A stretch of DNA of 64,000 bases from Citreicoccus inhibens (lineage in GTDB: Bacteria; Myxococcota; Myxococcia; Myxococcales; Myxococcaceae). The DNA lies in NCBI RefSeq assembly GCF_019039035.1, contig NZ_JAHNZT010000014.1, forward strand, positions 62,001 through 126,000, written 5' to 3'. The notes below the pieces were generated by a model. That model made no database searches, had not been told where the DNA came from, and saw only the letters and a list, made by a program, of their open reading frames with translations. Positions 14,771 through 23,730 of the stretch are shown piece after piece (positions within the stretch are counted from its first letter, which is position 1; every line of letters starts with the position of its first letter). The translations under genes were made by a program, and so were the position numbers.

Positions 14771-17548
14771 TCAGTTGCCTTCGTAACGGGAGATGCCGCG
14801 CGCGGTGCCGATGTACCGCCCACCTTCGGGCCGCGGCGCGAGCGCGCGCACGTCCGCGTCGAGCAGCCCATCCTGCGTGCCCAACGGCGTGACGATGTCT
14901 CGGGCGAGGTCGTAGCGCACGAGTCCATTGCGCGTGCCTGCCCACAGCACGTCGACCGGAGAGGCTCCGGTGACGGGATGGCGCTCGAAGAGGAGCGCCT
15001 GCACCTGTTCGTCGGGGAGGTTCCACGGCGAGGCGCGCAGCGCGGGACCTTCCTGGCCCAGGGCCCCGAAGCCGCGCCGTGTACCCACGTAGACCTGTCC
15101 CTCCGGGCCCACCGCGACGGACAGGACGTCAACATCCGGCACCTCCGGGGGCACGTGCATCACCACCGAGACGGAGGCCAGCGCGGGCTCGAACGGCTGC
15201 TCCACGTGCACCGTCACCTCGGCCAGCCCCTCGGGGGTGGCGGCCCAGGCCTTCACGAACGGAGCGGACGTGGCGGGCGACAGCGCGAGCTGACGCACCG
15301 AGAAGCCCTGGAGCGCGCGGCGTCCCACGAGCAGACCCGGCGCGCCGCCCATGGATGGGTTGCTTGCTCGCGTGAGAATGAGTCCGGCCTCGGTGCCCAA
15401 CAGCAGCAGGTCCGGCGTGGCCAGCGCGGCCACCGCGAGGACCTTCTTTCCGGAGAAGAGCAGGGGGCCCTCGCTGTGGCGCGTGCAGGTGTTCCCCGCG
15501 CACCGCGCCACGCCTGCCTCCGTGCCCACGAAGAGCACCTCGCCCGAGTCCGTGGGCAGCACCGTCAGCGCGCGAGCGGGCGCATCCAGGGGCGTGGCCG
15601 TGGCGGGCGCGCTCACGCGGAAGACCGTGGCCGCGGCGCCGTCCACGTAGCGGAGTCCCTCGGGACTTTGGGTGAGCGCGGCCACGGGCTTGTCCGTGGT
15701 CACCACCGTCTCCACCAGCTTCGCGCCCGAGGCCCCTAGCACCGTGAACGAGGCCGCGCCCCGGCCCACCGCGCCGGCCTGATCCGTCGCGCGGAGCACC
15801 ACGGTGTGTTTGCCCGGCGAGGGCTGGGGCAGCGTCGCGGTCGCGCCCTTGAACACCAGCGCATCGCCCAGGTTGTCCAACCATGCCAGCTCGGCGAGGA
15901 CGCCGGGCTCGTCGACGTCCTTCGCGCCGCCCACGGCGGTGATGTCGCTGCCCACCCGGCATGGCGTGTCCAGGCAGTTGAGCCCACCCTGACGGACCAT
16001 GCTGATGTTCACCTCGGGCGCGCCGTTCACCGTGACGGCCACGGTGGCGGAGCACGAGAGCCCGCGCGGATCCGTCACCGTGAGCGTGAGGGTATGGGGC
16101 CCCGGAGAGACGAGCCGGCGCGTCAGGGCGCTGGACCCACCGGCAAGCATCCCGTCGCGCGTGGAACTCCACACGAAGCGCAGCTCGCCCCGGGGGTCCT
16201 CCGCGTCCAGGGCGGTCCCTTCCAGCGGGACAGGCACGCCCGCGTTCAACACCGCCCCGGACACGGGCGCTTCGATGGCGCACGCGCTGGGCGCGGTGTT
16301 GGGCACGACGCGCACGGGCCGCTCCGCGCAGCCTCGGAGCGTGGCGTCTTCGGGATCCACCGCGCAGGCGGTAAGCACCTGCGCGCCCGTCACGTCCAGC
16401 ACGGCGTTCAGCTCGAAGTCCGTGCCCAGCGGCGCCAGGGAGGCGCTGGTCGTCCACGTGGGCGCCAGCGCGGCGCCGGTCTCCGGATCCACACAGCGCC
16501 CCATCAACTCCAGCTTGCTTCCCGGCGACAGCCGAGCGCCGTCCTCGCGAGGCAGGGCGATGTCGCACTGAGGCGGCAGGTTGGTGACGAGCCGCACGCG
16601 CACGCTGTCCGTGGCCGCATGCCCGCTTCCGTCCACCACCCGTGCGACGACGGTGAACTCGCCGGGCGTCGAGAAGAGGTGCACCAGCGTGGGGCCCTTG
16701 CCCAGCGTCACGTCTCCCGGCTCCAGCGTCCAGGTGATGGCGGCGTCCAGGTTGCCCGGGCCCCCCGGGGTGTCGAAGTCCTGCGCGGTGGCGCGGAAGG
16801 AGACCGTCGCATCGAGCGGGGGCGGCGCGCCGCTCTTCACGAAGACCTCGGTGCGCTCCGGGCGGGTGATGAGCACCGCGGGCGCTTTGTTCGAGCGCAC
16901 CGTGACCGACACGGTGGCCGAGGCGCTCTCTCCCGTGGCCGGATCCGTGGCCACGCAGGTGAGCGTGTCCTCTCCGGGCACGGTCAGCGCCGCGCGCGCC
17001 ACATCCGCCGAGGCCAGCGGGCCCGACAGCTCGGACGTCCAGCGCACCTCGCTCGGGCCCAGTCGCTCGCCACTCGCGGAGCGGGCCTCGCACTCCAGCG
17101 CGAAGGACTCGCCCAGGTTGAACGCGCTCCCTGCGGCCGGGGCGTGGACCGTCACGCTGGGCGCCTCGTGCTCCAGCACGCGGACGGTGATGGCGTCGCT
17201 GGAGGACAGCCCACCGGAGTCCACCACGGTGGCGGTCAGGGTGTGCTCGCCGGGCGCCATCAAGGTCGCGGAGGCGTGCGCGCCGCTCGCGAGCTGGCCT
17301 GACACGGAGGACACCCACAACACGCGCGCCTCCACCGTGTCGCCGTCCTCCGCGTCCGAGACCGTGGCCGTCAGCTCCACCGGCCTTCCCGCGCGCACGA
17401 GCGTGTCCACCTGGGGCTGGACGATGTGCACCGTGGGCGCGTGGTTGGTGGGCGGACCCGGTGGGGGATGCGACTCACAAGCCCCGAGGCCCAGGAGGGC
17501 GAGCAGGAGCAGGGGGGGAGGACGGTGGGCAGGGGGGAGAGCCTTCAC
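14771..17548 (-). CDS. Large lipoprotein with Ig/PKD-like repeats and a propeller-like C-terminus
   Basis: 925 residues from a GTG. The signal LLLLALLGLGACES has a lipobox. At least five Ig/cadherin-like repeats follow, each beginning with a form of NHAPTVHIVQP, EAPSVTVHAPAAG, KAPAVLITRP, NLPPQCDIALP or NTAPSACAIEAP and ending like GEHTLTATVVD. From about residue 630 the sequence changes to beta-propeller-like repeats (LWAGTRNGLVRYD, RYIGTARGISRYEGN), similar to two-component regulator propeller repeats. It is the last gene of the ECF/caspase operon, 6 nt after the preceding stop. A surface display or ligand-binding role is likely. Confidence 0.85.
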   Translation of the reverse strand: MKALPPAHRPPPLLLLALLGLGACESHPPPGPPTNHAPTVHIVQPQVDTLVRAGRPVELTATVSDAEDGDTVEARVLWVSSVSGQLASGAHASATLMAPGEHTLTATVVDSGGLSSSDAITVRVLEHEAPSVTVHAPAAGSAFNLGESFALECEARSASGERLGPSEVRWTSELSGPLASADVARAALTVPGEDTLTCVATDPATGESASATVSVTVRSNKAPAVLITRPERTEVFVKSGAPPPLDATVSFRATAQDFDTPGGPGNLDAAITWTLEPGDVTLGKGPTLVHLFSTPGEFTVVARVVDGSGHAATDSVRVRLVTNLPPQCDIALPREDGARLSPGSKLELMGRCVDPETGAALAPTWTTSASLAPLGTDFELNAVLDVTGAQVLTACAVDPEDATLRGCAERPVRVVPNTAPSACAIEAPVSGAVLNAGVPVPLEGTALDAEDPRGELRFVWSSTRDGMLAGGSSALTRRLVSPGPHTLTLTVTDPRGLSCSATVAVTVNGAPEVNISMVRQGGLNCLDTPCRVGSDITAVGGAKDVDEPGVLAELAWLDNLGDALVFKGATATLPQPSPGKHTVVLRATDQAGAVGRGAASFTVLGASGAKLVETVVTTDKPVAALTQSPEGLRYVDGAAATVFRVSAPATATPLDAPARALTVLPTDSGEVLFVGTEAGVARCAGNTCTRHSEGPLLFSGKKVLAVAALATPDLLLLGTEAGLILTRASNPSMGGAPGLLVGRRALQGFSVRQLALSPATSAPFVKAWAATPEGLAEVTVHVEQPFEPALASVSVVMHVPPEVPDVDVLSVAVGPEGQVYVGTRRGFGALGQEGPALRASPWNLPDEQVQALLFERHPVTGASPVDVLWAGTRNGLVRYDLARDIVTPLGTQDGLLDADVRALAPRPEGGRYIGTARGISRYEGN

Positions 17549-17554
17549 GGGGCC

Positions 17555-18631
17555 TCAGTCAGCGGGCCGGCAGACGCGTCCGGCGGCGGAGCGTCCGCAC
17601 TTGAGGGGAGCGGGGCAGTCGCGATTCGCGGTGCAAGGCACGGTGCAGGAGCCCTCGACGCAGAGCCCGTTGAGGAGGCCCTGCTCTCGGCAGCGCGCGT
17701 CCCCGTCGCAGCCCGAGCCCAGGAGGAGGAAGGCGTGGCAGCTCGCGAACTGCGACGTGTCCGGGCGGCACTGGCCCTCCTGGCACGCGAAGCCCTGCGC
17801 GCAGGTGTTCTCGTTGTCGCAGGCGGCCACGCACGCCGTGCCGCCCTCGGGCTGCGGCAGGCAGCGCGCGTCGTCGCGGCATTGCCAGTCGCCCTTGCAC
17901 GGCGCGCACGTCGCGCTGGGGGCTTCGCAGCGCGCGTCATGGCACGTGAGCCCGTTGCCGCACTGGGCATCTTCGTGGCACTCCACGCACTCGCCGGAAG
18001 CGTCGCACACGAGGCCGGACGCGCAGCCCGTCGCGCGGCAGTCCGGACCGGGCGCGGGGTCACCCAGCTTGAGGTCGACCTTCACTTCCTTCTTCTCGCC
18101 CATGCCCACGCACGCCTCGGTGGTCGCCGCGGGCAGGTCTGGCGCCAGGACGCTGAGGGTGTAGCAGCCGTCGGGCAGGGGGCCCAGCCGCAGCCGTCCC
18201 TGGCTGTCCAGGCTGAGCAACTGGAAGGGCGTGCCCTCCACGGTGACGCGCGCCGCGTCCACCGAGCCTCCGCGAGTCGCCTTCACCCGCAGGTCGAAGA
18301 AGCCCGCGAGCCGAGGCGTCAGCTTCTCCACCGTCACGGACTGGCCGCCCGGCACGTTCACCTTCACGCGCGTCGCCTTCTCCGAGGTGGCCACGACGAA
18401 CAGCTCCGCGGGGCCGGCCGGGACGCGCTCCAGGACGAACGCGCCCTCCGCGTCCACCTCACCGCGCACGGAAGGGTCGCCCACCAGCGAGACCCAGGCG
18501 AGCTGCGAGTCCCACTCCGTCAACTGGCCCCGAATGGTGCCCGTGCGGAATGGCGCGTTCTCCAGGTTGCCGCATGCCAGCGCGGCCACCACGAACGCGA
18601 AGACCGCGGCGATGTGAACGGGCGCGCGCAT
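17555..18631 (-). CDS. Lipoprotein with carboxypeptidase-regulatory-like domain and Cys-rich repeats
   Basis: 358 residues. The signal MRAPVHIAAVFAFVVAALAC ends in a lipobox Cys20. Residues about 30-160 contain two beta-sandwich units of the carboxypeptidase regulatory type (GTIRGQLTEWDSQLAWVSLV and SVDAARVTVEGTPF...LPDGCYTLSV). Residues about 190-358 are rich in paired Cys (CASGLVCDASGECVEC, CHEDAQCGNGLTC), a pattern common in myxobacterial surface proteins. Its ATG shares one base with the caspase gene's TGA (TGATG), so translation is coupled to it. Confidence 0.83.
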   Translation of the reverse strand: MRAPVHIAAVFAFVVAALACGNLENAPFRTGTIRGQLTEWDSQLAWVSLVGDPSVRGEVDAEGAFVLERVPAGPAELFVVATSEKATRVKVNVPGGQSVTVEKLTPRLAGFFDLRVKATRGGSVDAARVTVEGTPFQLLSLDSQGRLRLGPLPDGCYTLSVLAPDLPAATTEACVGMGEKKEVKVDLKLGDPAPGPDCRATGCASGLVCDASGECVECHEDAQCGNGLTCHDARCEAPSATCAPCKGDWQCRDDARCLPQPEGGTACVAACDNENTCAQGFACQEGQCRPDTSQFASCHAFLLLGSGCDGDARCREQGLLNGLCVEGSCTVPCTANRDCPAPLKCGRSAAGRVCRPAD

Positions 18632-20274
18632 CAGAACCGATACCCCACTCCCGCATGGCCGCTGGTGAACCCCACCGCCTGCCCCTGGCCGTCCACGACG
18701 ACGTAGGTGAGCATGAGCTGCGTCTGGAGCATCAGCTCCAAGCGCTCACCCAGGCGCCACGCCACGCCACCGACGAGCCCGGGACTGACGGTGAAGTAAT
18801 GCTGGCCTCCGGCGAAGGACTCCACCTCGAAGGACCGGCTCAAGTACAAGGCGGCCACACGCGGGCCGGCGAAGAGGGTGAGTCGCTCCCATCGCCAGAG
18901 ATAGGGCACCGCCAGGCCCAGGGTGAACGTGGTGTAGCCAAAGGGCACCTCGCCGCCCGGCTCCAGCAGGAGCCGCCGCCGCCCCCGACTGAAGGCCACG
19001 TCCGCGAGCAGCCCGAAGTTGTCGAGCGGACGGTCCTCCAGCCGCAGCGACACCATGGCCTCCGGCGCGGCGGGGAGCAGGTCCCGGCGGCTGCGGCCAT
19101 CCACGAAGCTGAACATTCCGCCGAGCAGCGCCAGCGAGCGGTGGGGGAACGTCTCCGCGAGCAGCCGCTCCAGGGGCAGCCGCTCCCCCTCGCGCAGGTC
19201 CACCTCGCGGCGCACCAGCAGCTCGTCGCCCTTGGTCAACTCCACGGTGCGGCGGCCCGGCACCACTGCCGTGCCCCCCGGCAGGTCGGTGCGCGCCTCG
19301 CCGTCCACCTTCAGGGTGAAGCCATCCAGTCGGGGGTTGTACGAGAACAGCTCCGGCCTGCCCGTCCGGGCGATGCTTCCCGACAGCACCACCGGATCCG
19401 CGCCCACTTCCAGGATTTCGGCGGAGGGCCGCTGGCGCCCCTCGGTGAAGGCGAACGTGCGGCGACGCGCGTAGTCATGGGCCTCCGAGGCGGTGACGGC
19501 GCCGTCGGCGTTGCGGTCCGCGCCTCCCGTGAGGCCCTCGATGAGGAAGTGCGTGTAGATGTCGTTGCGCAGGCCCTCGTCCTCGCGGGCCGTCTCGCCC
19601 CAGTCGCAGGCGGCGAAGACCATGGACGCGCGCGAGGACTCCTCCATCGGCCGCGCGTAGAAGCCGGACTTGATTCCGGCCAGCTCCGCCTCCAGCTCCT
19701 TGGGCAAGAGCGACTTGCCGCTGCCGCTGTGACAGGTGGCCAGCACCAGCAGGCGCCTGCGGCTGGGGAGCTGATCGAACTCCGCCTTCAGCACGTCCAT
19801 GGACAGCGCCGTCTGCGGGATGTTGCGGTACGACGCGTCGCGGGTGACGAGGTAGCGCCGCAGCTCCCCCTGGTTGTCGCGGGCCAGCGTGCCATGTGCG
19901 GAGAAGTAGACCACCACCACGTCGTCCGGCCGGTTCGCCTCCTGGCGCAGCCGCCGCACCGCCGCGAGGATGGAGGCTCGCGTCGTCTCCTCGGGCTTCG
20001 ACAGCACCCGGACCTGGTCGAACCGGCCTCGGCGGGGATCTCGCAGCGCCTCGCCCAGGTCGTGCGCGTCCTTCGAGGAGTAGCGCAGGTTGTGCCACTG
20101 CGGGTCGTCGAACTCGGAGATGCCCACCAGCAGCGCCAGCCGGCGCGGAGTGTAGGCCTCGGTCAGCGTCGCCTCGTCGAGCCGCAGGGGCACGAGGCCG
20201 CCCTTGTCCAGGGCGGCCTGCGGGCCCGCGCACGCGGCGAGCGCCGCGAGCAGGATGGGGACGAGGCGCTTCAC
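18631..20274 (-). CDS. Caspase-domain protein with C-terminal outer-membrane-barrel-like domain (copy 1)
   Basis: 547 residues from a GTG. A signal with LAAC lipobox (Cys15) is followed by a peptidase C14 domain (about 44-270). It has catalytic His127 in YFSAHG and Cys181 in LATCHSG. An EF-hand loop, DRNADGAVTASE (253-264), sits at the domain end. Next is a PEGA-like linker (TLKVDGEARTDLPGG, VPGRRTVELTKG) and, from about 390, alternating amphipathic strands ending in GHAGVGYRF with a terminal Phe, as in outer-membrane barrels. A lipid anchor and a barrel together would be unusual. It lies 3 nt after the anti-sigma gene. A second copy of this architecture is at 58760-60355. Confidence 0.88.
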   Translation of the reverse strand: MKRLVPILLAALAACAGPQAALDKGGLVPLRLDEATLTEAYTPRRLALLVGISEFDDPQWHNLRYSSKDAHDLGEALRDPRRGRFDQVRVLSKPEETTRASILAAVRRLRQEANRPDDVVVVYFSAHGTLARDNQGELRRYLVTRDASYRNIPQTALSMDVLKAEFDQLPSRRRLLVLATCHSGSGKSLLPKELEAELAGIKSGFYARPMEESSRASMVFAACDWGETAREDEGLRNDIYTHFLIEGLTGGADRNADGAVTASEAHDYARRRTFAFTEGRQRPSAEILEVGADPVVLSGSIARTGRPELFSYNPRLDGFTLKVDGEARTDLPGGTAVVPGRRTVELTKGDELLVRREVDLREGERLPLERLLAETFPHRSLALLGGMFSFVDGRSRRDLLPAAPEAMVSLRLEDRPLDNFGLLADVAFSRGRRRLLLEPGGEVPFGYTTFTLGLAVPYLWRWERLTLFAGPRVAALYLSRSFEVESFAGGQHYFTVSPGLVGGVAWRLGERLELMLQTQLMLTYVVVDGQGQAVGFTSGHAGVGYRF

Positions 20275-20277
20275 GGG

Positions 20278-21060
20278 TCAGCGGGGATTCTGACCGTTCT
20301 GGATGCGGACGTCGAACCGCTCCACCGACAGGGGCCCCTCCCGCGGCGGTGCCCCGGTCCTGAGCGCCGTGCCCACCTCCTCGGGGGACAGCGGCTCCTC
20401 GCCGGGGGCGCCCACCAGCCACAGGGTCAGCCCGCCCGCCTCGCCCTCCAGGCTCACGCCCGTGAGCCCCTCGGGGCCCTCCAGGTCGTGCGTGCCGGAC
20501 TCCAGCGCGAAGCGGCCCATCAGCTCCGGAGGCTGGCCCGCTCGCTGCTGGAAGAGCAGGGCGCTGCCCGCCTCGGTCGCGTGGTAGCGCAAGAGCAGCA
20601 CGTCCCCTTCGGGCACCACCGCGCCCGGGTCCACGCGCCGCAGGTGTCCGTCGGAGCCGCGCGCCACCACGGCCAATTCCAGCGCGATGCGCCCCCCGGG
20701 GCCCTTCACGCCCGTCTCCGGCCCGGGCCCCTTCGCGCGGGGAACGAGCACCAGCGCCAGCACGCAGGCGGCGATCGCCCCCAGCGCCACGCTCCAGCGG
20801 CCCAGCGCGGAGGAGGGCCCGCGCAGCGCCCGGCGGATCCGCGCCAGCCCCACTTCGTCCAGCGCGGGCGCGGGGGGCTTCGGTCCCTGTCCGAGCAACG
20901 CCGCGTCCGCGAGCCCGTCGAGCAGGCCGGGGCCGTCGTGGGTGGCGAGGAAGTCCTCACAGGTGTCACAGGGCGCGGCCAGGTGCTCGCGAAAGTGCGC
21001 CACGGCCTGCGGCTCCCCCGCCTCCAGGTCGCGAAGCGCTTGGGTGTCCAGGTGTCTCAT
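20278..21060 (-). CDS. Zinc-finger anti-sigma factor with DUF4384-like periplasmic domain (copy 1)
   Basis: 260 residues. The cytoplasmic start has HLAAPCDTC, an HX4CX2C variant of the anti-sigma zinc motif. A single membrane segment lies near 90-108 (WSVALGAIAACVLALVLV). The C-terminal domain (about 125-260) has AVVPEGDVLLLRYHATEAGS and LTLWLVGAPGEEPLSPEEV, resembling DUF4384 domains that often occur with caspase proteins. It starts 4 nt after the sigma gene. It should hold the sigma factor at the inner membrane until an envelope signal is sensed. Confidence 0.87.
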   Translation of the reverse strand: MRHLDTQALRDLEAGEPQAVAHFREHLAAPCDTCEDFLATHDGPGLLDGLADAALLGQGPKPPAPALDEVGLARIRRALRGPSSALGRWSVALGAIAACVLALVLVPRAKGPGPETGVKGPGGRIALELAVVARGSDGHLRRVDPGAVVPEGDVLLLRYHATEAGSALLFQQRAGQPPELMGRFALESGTHDLEGPEGLTGVSLEGEAGGLTLWLVGAPGEEPLSPEEVGTALRTGAPPREGPLSVERFDVRIQNGQNPR

Positions 21061-21064
21061 GACG

Positions 21065-21676
21065 TCACTCCCTCCGGCCCGCGAGCACGCGCCGCAGCAG
21101 CTCGCGCTTGACGCGGGAGCGGAAGCGCTCCAGCCGCATCGTCACGGCGCTCTTGCCCACGCCGAGCTGCTCGGCGATCTCCCGCGCGGACAGCTCGCCC
21201 TCGATGTAGAACAGCCGCACCGTCTTCTTCTCCTCACCCTCGGGCAGCTCGTCGATGAGCTGACGCACCACCGCGATGTCCCGTTCCACCTGGAGCGCCT
21301 CGGGCATGGCGGGCACGGACTCGGGTCCAGGCTCGGCGGCATCATCCTCCACCCGTCGGGCGTGGGCCTTGCGCTCCAGCCGCGTCCGGGCGCGATTGCG
21401 CGCGATGCTCAACAGCCACGCCTCGAAGGCGCCCACCTCCTTCAGGCGGGGCAGCGCCCGGAAGGCCCGGACATACGTCTCCTGGATGATGTCCTCCACC
21501 TCGTCCGGGTCCAGGGTGGCGAAGCCGGCCACCAGCCGTGCCACCATGGGCCGGGTGTACCGGTACAGCTCGCTGAAGGCGGACGCTTCCCCACGGGCAG
21601 CCCTTCGCACGTGTTCCGCCAGACCCTCCGAGGAACCCACCTGACCTCCAGACCCTCGTGACCGAACGCCGGCCAC
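21065..21676 (-). CDS. ECF RNA polymerase sigma factor (copy 1)
   Basis: 203 residues from a GTG, with a possible start a few codons later. Region 2 is seen in AFSELYRYTRPMVARLV and EDIIQETYVRAFRALPRL, and region 4 in ELSAREIAEQLGVGKSAVTM-RLERFRSR. The inter-region linker is acidic and Pro-rich. It heads the five-gene operon with anti-sigma, caspase-barrel and two lipoproteins, 128 bp from the divergent serC. Autoregulation is typical of such factors, but I could not identify the promoter. Confidence 0.92.
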   Translation of the reverse strand: MAGVRSRGSGGQVGSSEGLAEHVRRAARGEASAFSELYRYTRPMVARLVAGFATLDPDEVEDIIQETYVRAFRALPRLKEVGAFEAWLLSIARNRARTRLERKAHARRVEDDAAEPGPESVPAMPEALQVERDIAVVRQLIDELPEGEEKKTVRLFYIEGELSAREIAEQLGVGKSAVTMRLERFRSRVKRELLRRVLAGRRE

Positions 21677-21804
21677 GCTCCCCCGATATACGCCGGCGGG
21701 GCTGCGGGGAAGCAGTCCGAGCGCTCGCTTCTTCGTGCTGGCCCCCAGGGGGGCCTCGGGGGGAAGAATGGGGGCCTCGCTGACACCCGCCCGAGGACCT
21801 TGCC

Positions 21805-22896
21805 ATGCGCGTCATCAACTTCAACCCCGGCCCCGCCGCCATGCCCCTGCCGGCGCTCGAGCGCGCCCGAGACGAGCTGCTCGATTTCCAGGGCTCCGGC
21901 ATGTCCATCATGGAGCACAGCCACCGGGGCAAGGTCTACGAGGCCGTCCACGACGAGGCCATCGCCCTGCTGACGCAGATGCTGGACATCCCCGCGACCC
22001 ACCAGGTCGTCTTCCTCACCGGGGGCGCGCACCAGCAGTTCGCGCAGGTGCCGATGAACTTCCTCACCCCAGCCCATCCCTCCGCGGATTACTTCCTGAC
22101 GGGCGGGTGGAGTGAGAAGGCCCTCGAGGAGGCGAGGTTCTACGGGACGCCGCGCGTGGCCATCACCACGCAAGGCCCGGACAAGCGCTACACGCGCGTG
22201 CCCACCCAGGCCGAGCTGCGGGTGGACCCCAGCGCGGCCTACGTCCACTTCACGTCCAACAACACGCTCTTCGGCACGCAGTGGCACACCTTCCCGGAGG
22301 TCGGTGACGTGCCGCTGGTGGCGGACATGTGCTCGGACTTCCTCTGGCGGAAGTTCGACGTGAGCCGCTTCGCGCTGCTCTACGCGGGCGCGCAGAAGAA
22401 CCTGGGACCCTCGGGCGTCACGGTGGTGGTCGCGTCCAAGGAGTTCATGGCGCGGGGCCGCCAGGACATCCCCAAGGTGTTCCGCTACTCGGTCCACGCG
22501 GAGAACAACTCGCTGTACAACACGCCGCCCACCCTGGCCATCTACCTGGCCCGCAACGTCCTCGCGTGGATCCGCGACCTGGGCGGGCTGGACGCGGTGG
22601 AGCGCCGCAACCGCGAGAAGGCCGCCCTGCTGTACGCCGCGCTGGACCGGCACGCGGGGTTCTACCGCGCGCCGGTGGAGCGCGACTCCCGCTCGGCGAT
22701 GAACGCGGTGTTCTACCTGCCCACCGAGGCGCTCGACGCGACCTTCGCCGCCGAGGCGCTGAAGGCGGGCATGGCCGGACTCAAGGGCCACCGCAGCGTG
22801 GGCGGCATCCGGGCGTCGCTCTACAACGCGGTTTCGGTGGAGGACGTGCGCGCCCTGGTGTCCTTCATGGACCATTTCGTGAAGACTCACGGGTAG
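21805..22896 (+). CDS. serC: Phosphoserine aminotransferase
   Basis: 363 residues, the family's length. It converts 3-phosphohydroxypyruvate and glutamate to phosphoserine in serine synthesis. It starts with the typical [11 protein letters not shown] and has [12 protein letters not shown] and the PLP-binding Lys198 in [23 protein letters not shown] and [17 protein letters not shown] near the end bind substrate phosphate. No serA adjoins it. The next gene begins 42 nt on. Confidence 0.96.
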   Translation: MRVINFNPGPAAMPLPALERARDELLDFQGSGMSIMEHSHRGKVYEAVHDEAIALLTQMLDIPATHQVVFLTGGAHQQFAQVPMNFLTPAHPSADYFLTGGWSEKALEEARFYGTPRVAITTQGPDKRYTRVPTQAELRVDPSAAYVHFTSNNTLFGTQWHTFPEVGDVPLVADMCSDFLWRKFDVSRFALLYAGAQKNLGPSGVTVVVASKEFMARGRQDIPKVFRYSVHAENNSLYNTPPTLAIYLARNVLAWIRDLGGLDAVERRNREKAALLYAALDRHAGFYRAPVERDSRSAMNAVFYLPTEALDATFAAEALKAGMAGLKGHRSVGGIRASLYNAVSVEDVRALVSFMDHFVKTHG

Positions 22897-22938
22897 GCTG
22901 CGTCCAACACGCGAAACAGCCCCACCCTGGAGGAGTCC

Positions 22939-23502
22939 ATGAAGAGAGCGACCCTGTCCGCCCTGTTGCTGTCCCTGACGCTCGCGGTTCCCGCCCTGGC
23001 CAAGGAGGTCGCGGGGGTGAGCTTTCCCGACACCGTCCAGGTGGATGGCAAGGCCCTGAAGTTCAACGGCGCGGGGCTGCGCAAGAAGATGATCTTCAAG
23101 GTCTACACGGCGGGCCTCTACCTGGAGACCCCGTCGCAGGACGCCGCGCAGGTCATCAGCTCGGATCAGGTCAAGCGCGTGCGGATGACCATGCTGCGCG
23201 ACCTGGAGAAGAAGACCATCGTCGATGCCATCACCGACGGCTTCAAGAAGAACGCGGGCGCGGGCTTCCCGGCCCTCAAGGCGCGGCTGGACACGTTCGC
23301 CTCGGCCATCCCGGACCTGAAGAAGGGCGATGAGCTCATCCTCACGTACACCCCCGGCCGCGGCACGCGCGTGACGAGCAAGTCCGGCCAGGAGATCGAC
23401 GTCGAGGGCAAGGACTTCGCCGACGCCCTCTTTTCCGTGTGGCTGGGCAAGGAGCCGGTGGACTCGAGCCTCAAGGAAGGGATGCTCGGCAAGGACGACT
23501 GA
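22939..23502 (+). CDS. Exported chalcone-isomerase-like protein
   Basis: 187 residues with a cleavable signal peptide (ALLLSLTLAVPALAKE). The body has the order seen in bacterial chalcone-isomerase-like proteins: VAGVSFPDTVQVDGKALKFN, GLRKKMIFKVYTAGLYLE, VKRVRMTMLRDLEKKTI, GDELILTYTPGRGTRV and FADALFSVWLGKEPVD. Members lack the plant catalytic residues and are thought to bind fatty acids in the periplasm. GGAG precedes the ATG, and a strong hairpin follows the stop codon. Confidence 0.88.
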   Translation: MKRATLSALLLSLTLAVPALAKEVAGVSFPDTVQVDGKALKFNGAGLRKKMIFKVYTAGLYLETPSQDAAQVISSDQVKRVRMTMLRDLEKKTIVDAITDGFKKNAGAGFPALKARLDTFASAIPDLKKGDELILTYTPGRGTRVTSKSGQEIDVEGKDFADALFSVWLGKEPVDSSLKEGMLGKDD

Positions 23503-23528
23503 GCCTCGCGCCCAGCCCTGGAAGTGAA

Positions 23529-23564
23529 GACGCCCCGCGACTCCCAGAGGAGACGCGGGGCGTC
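23529..23564 (+). terminator. Terminator-like hairpin after the chalcone-isomerase-like gene
   Basis: GACGCCCCGCG and CGCGGGGCGTC form a perfect 11-bp stem with a 14-nt loop, 26 nt past the stop codon. There is no T-run downstream, so it may act with other factors. Confidence 0.65.
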
Positions 23565-23730
23565 GTGCTGTCCGGAGGTGTCGCGCCGCGTCGTGCCTCG
23601 TGGAGGAGGAGCGAGCCGGGGTGCTTGCCGGCCGCGGCAGACTTCTGGAATGAAGGACCCGGTCGGTCGTTGACGCCCGTCAGACGTGGACCACCCCCCC
23701 GGCCCCTGTCCCTGCTTCCTGGAGATTGCT

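Noticed and set aside
21741-21758. GC-rich inverted repeat (GGCCCCC and GGGGGCC with almost no loop) between the ECF sigma gene and serC.
   Set aside because: The loop would be about 2 nt and the run is mostly G and C, so chance in this base composition is likely.
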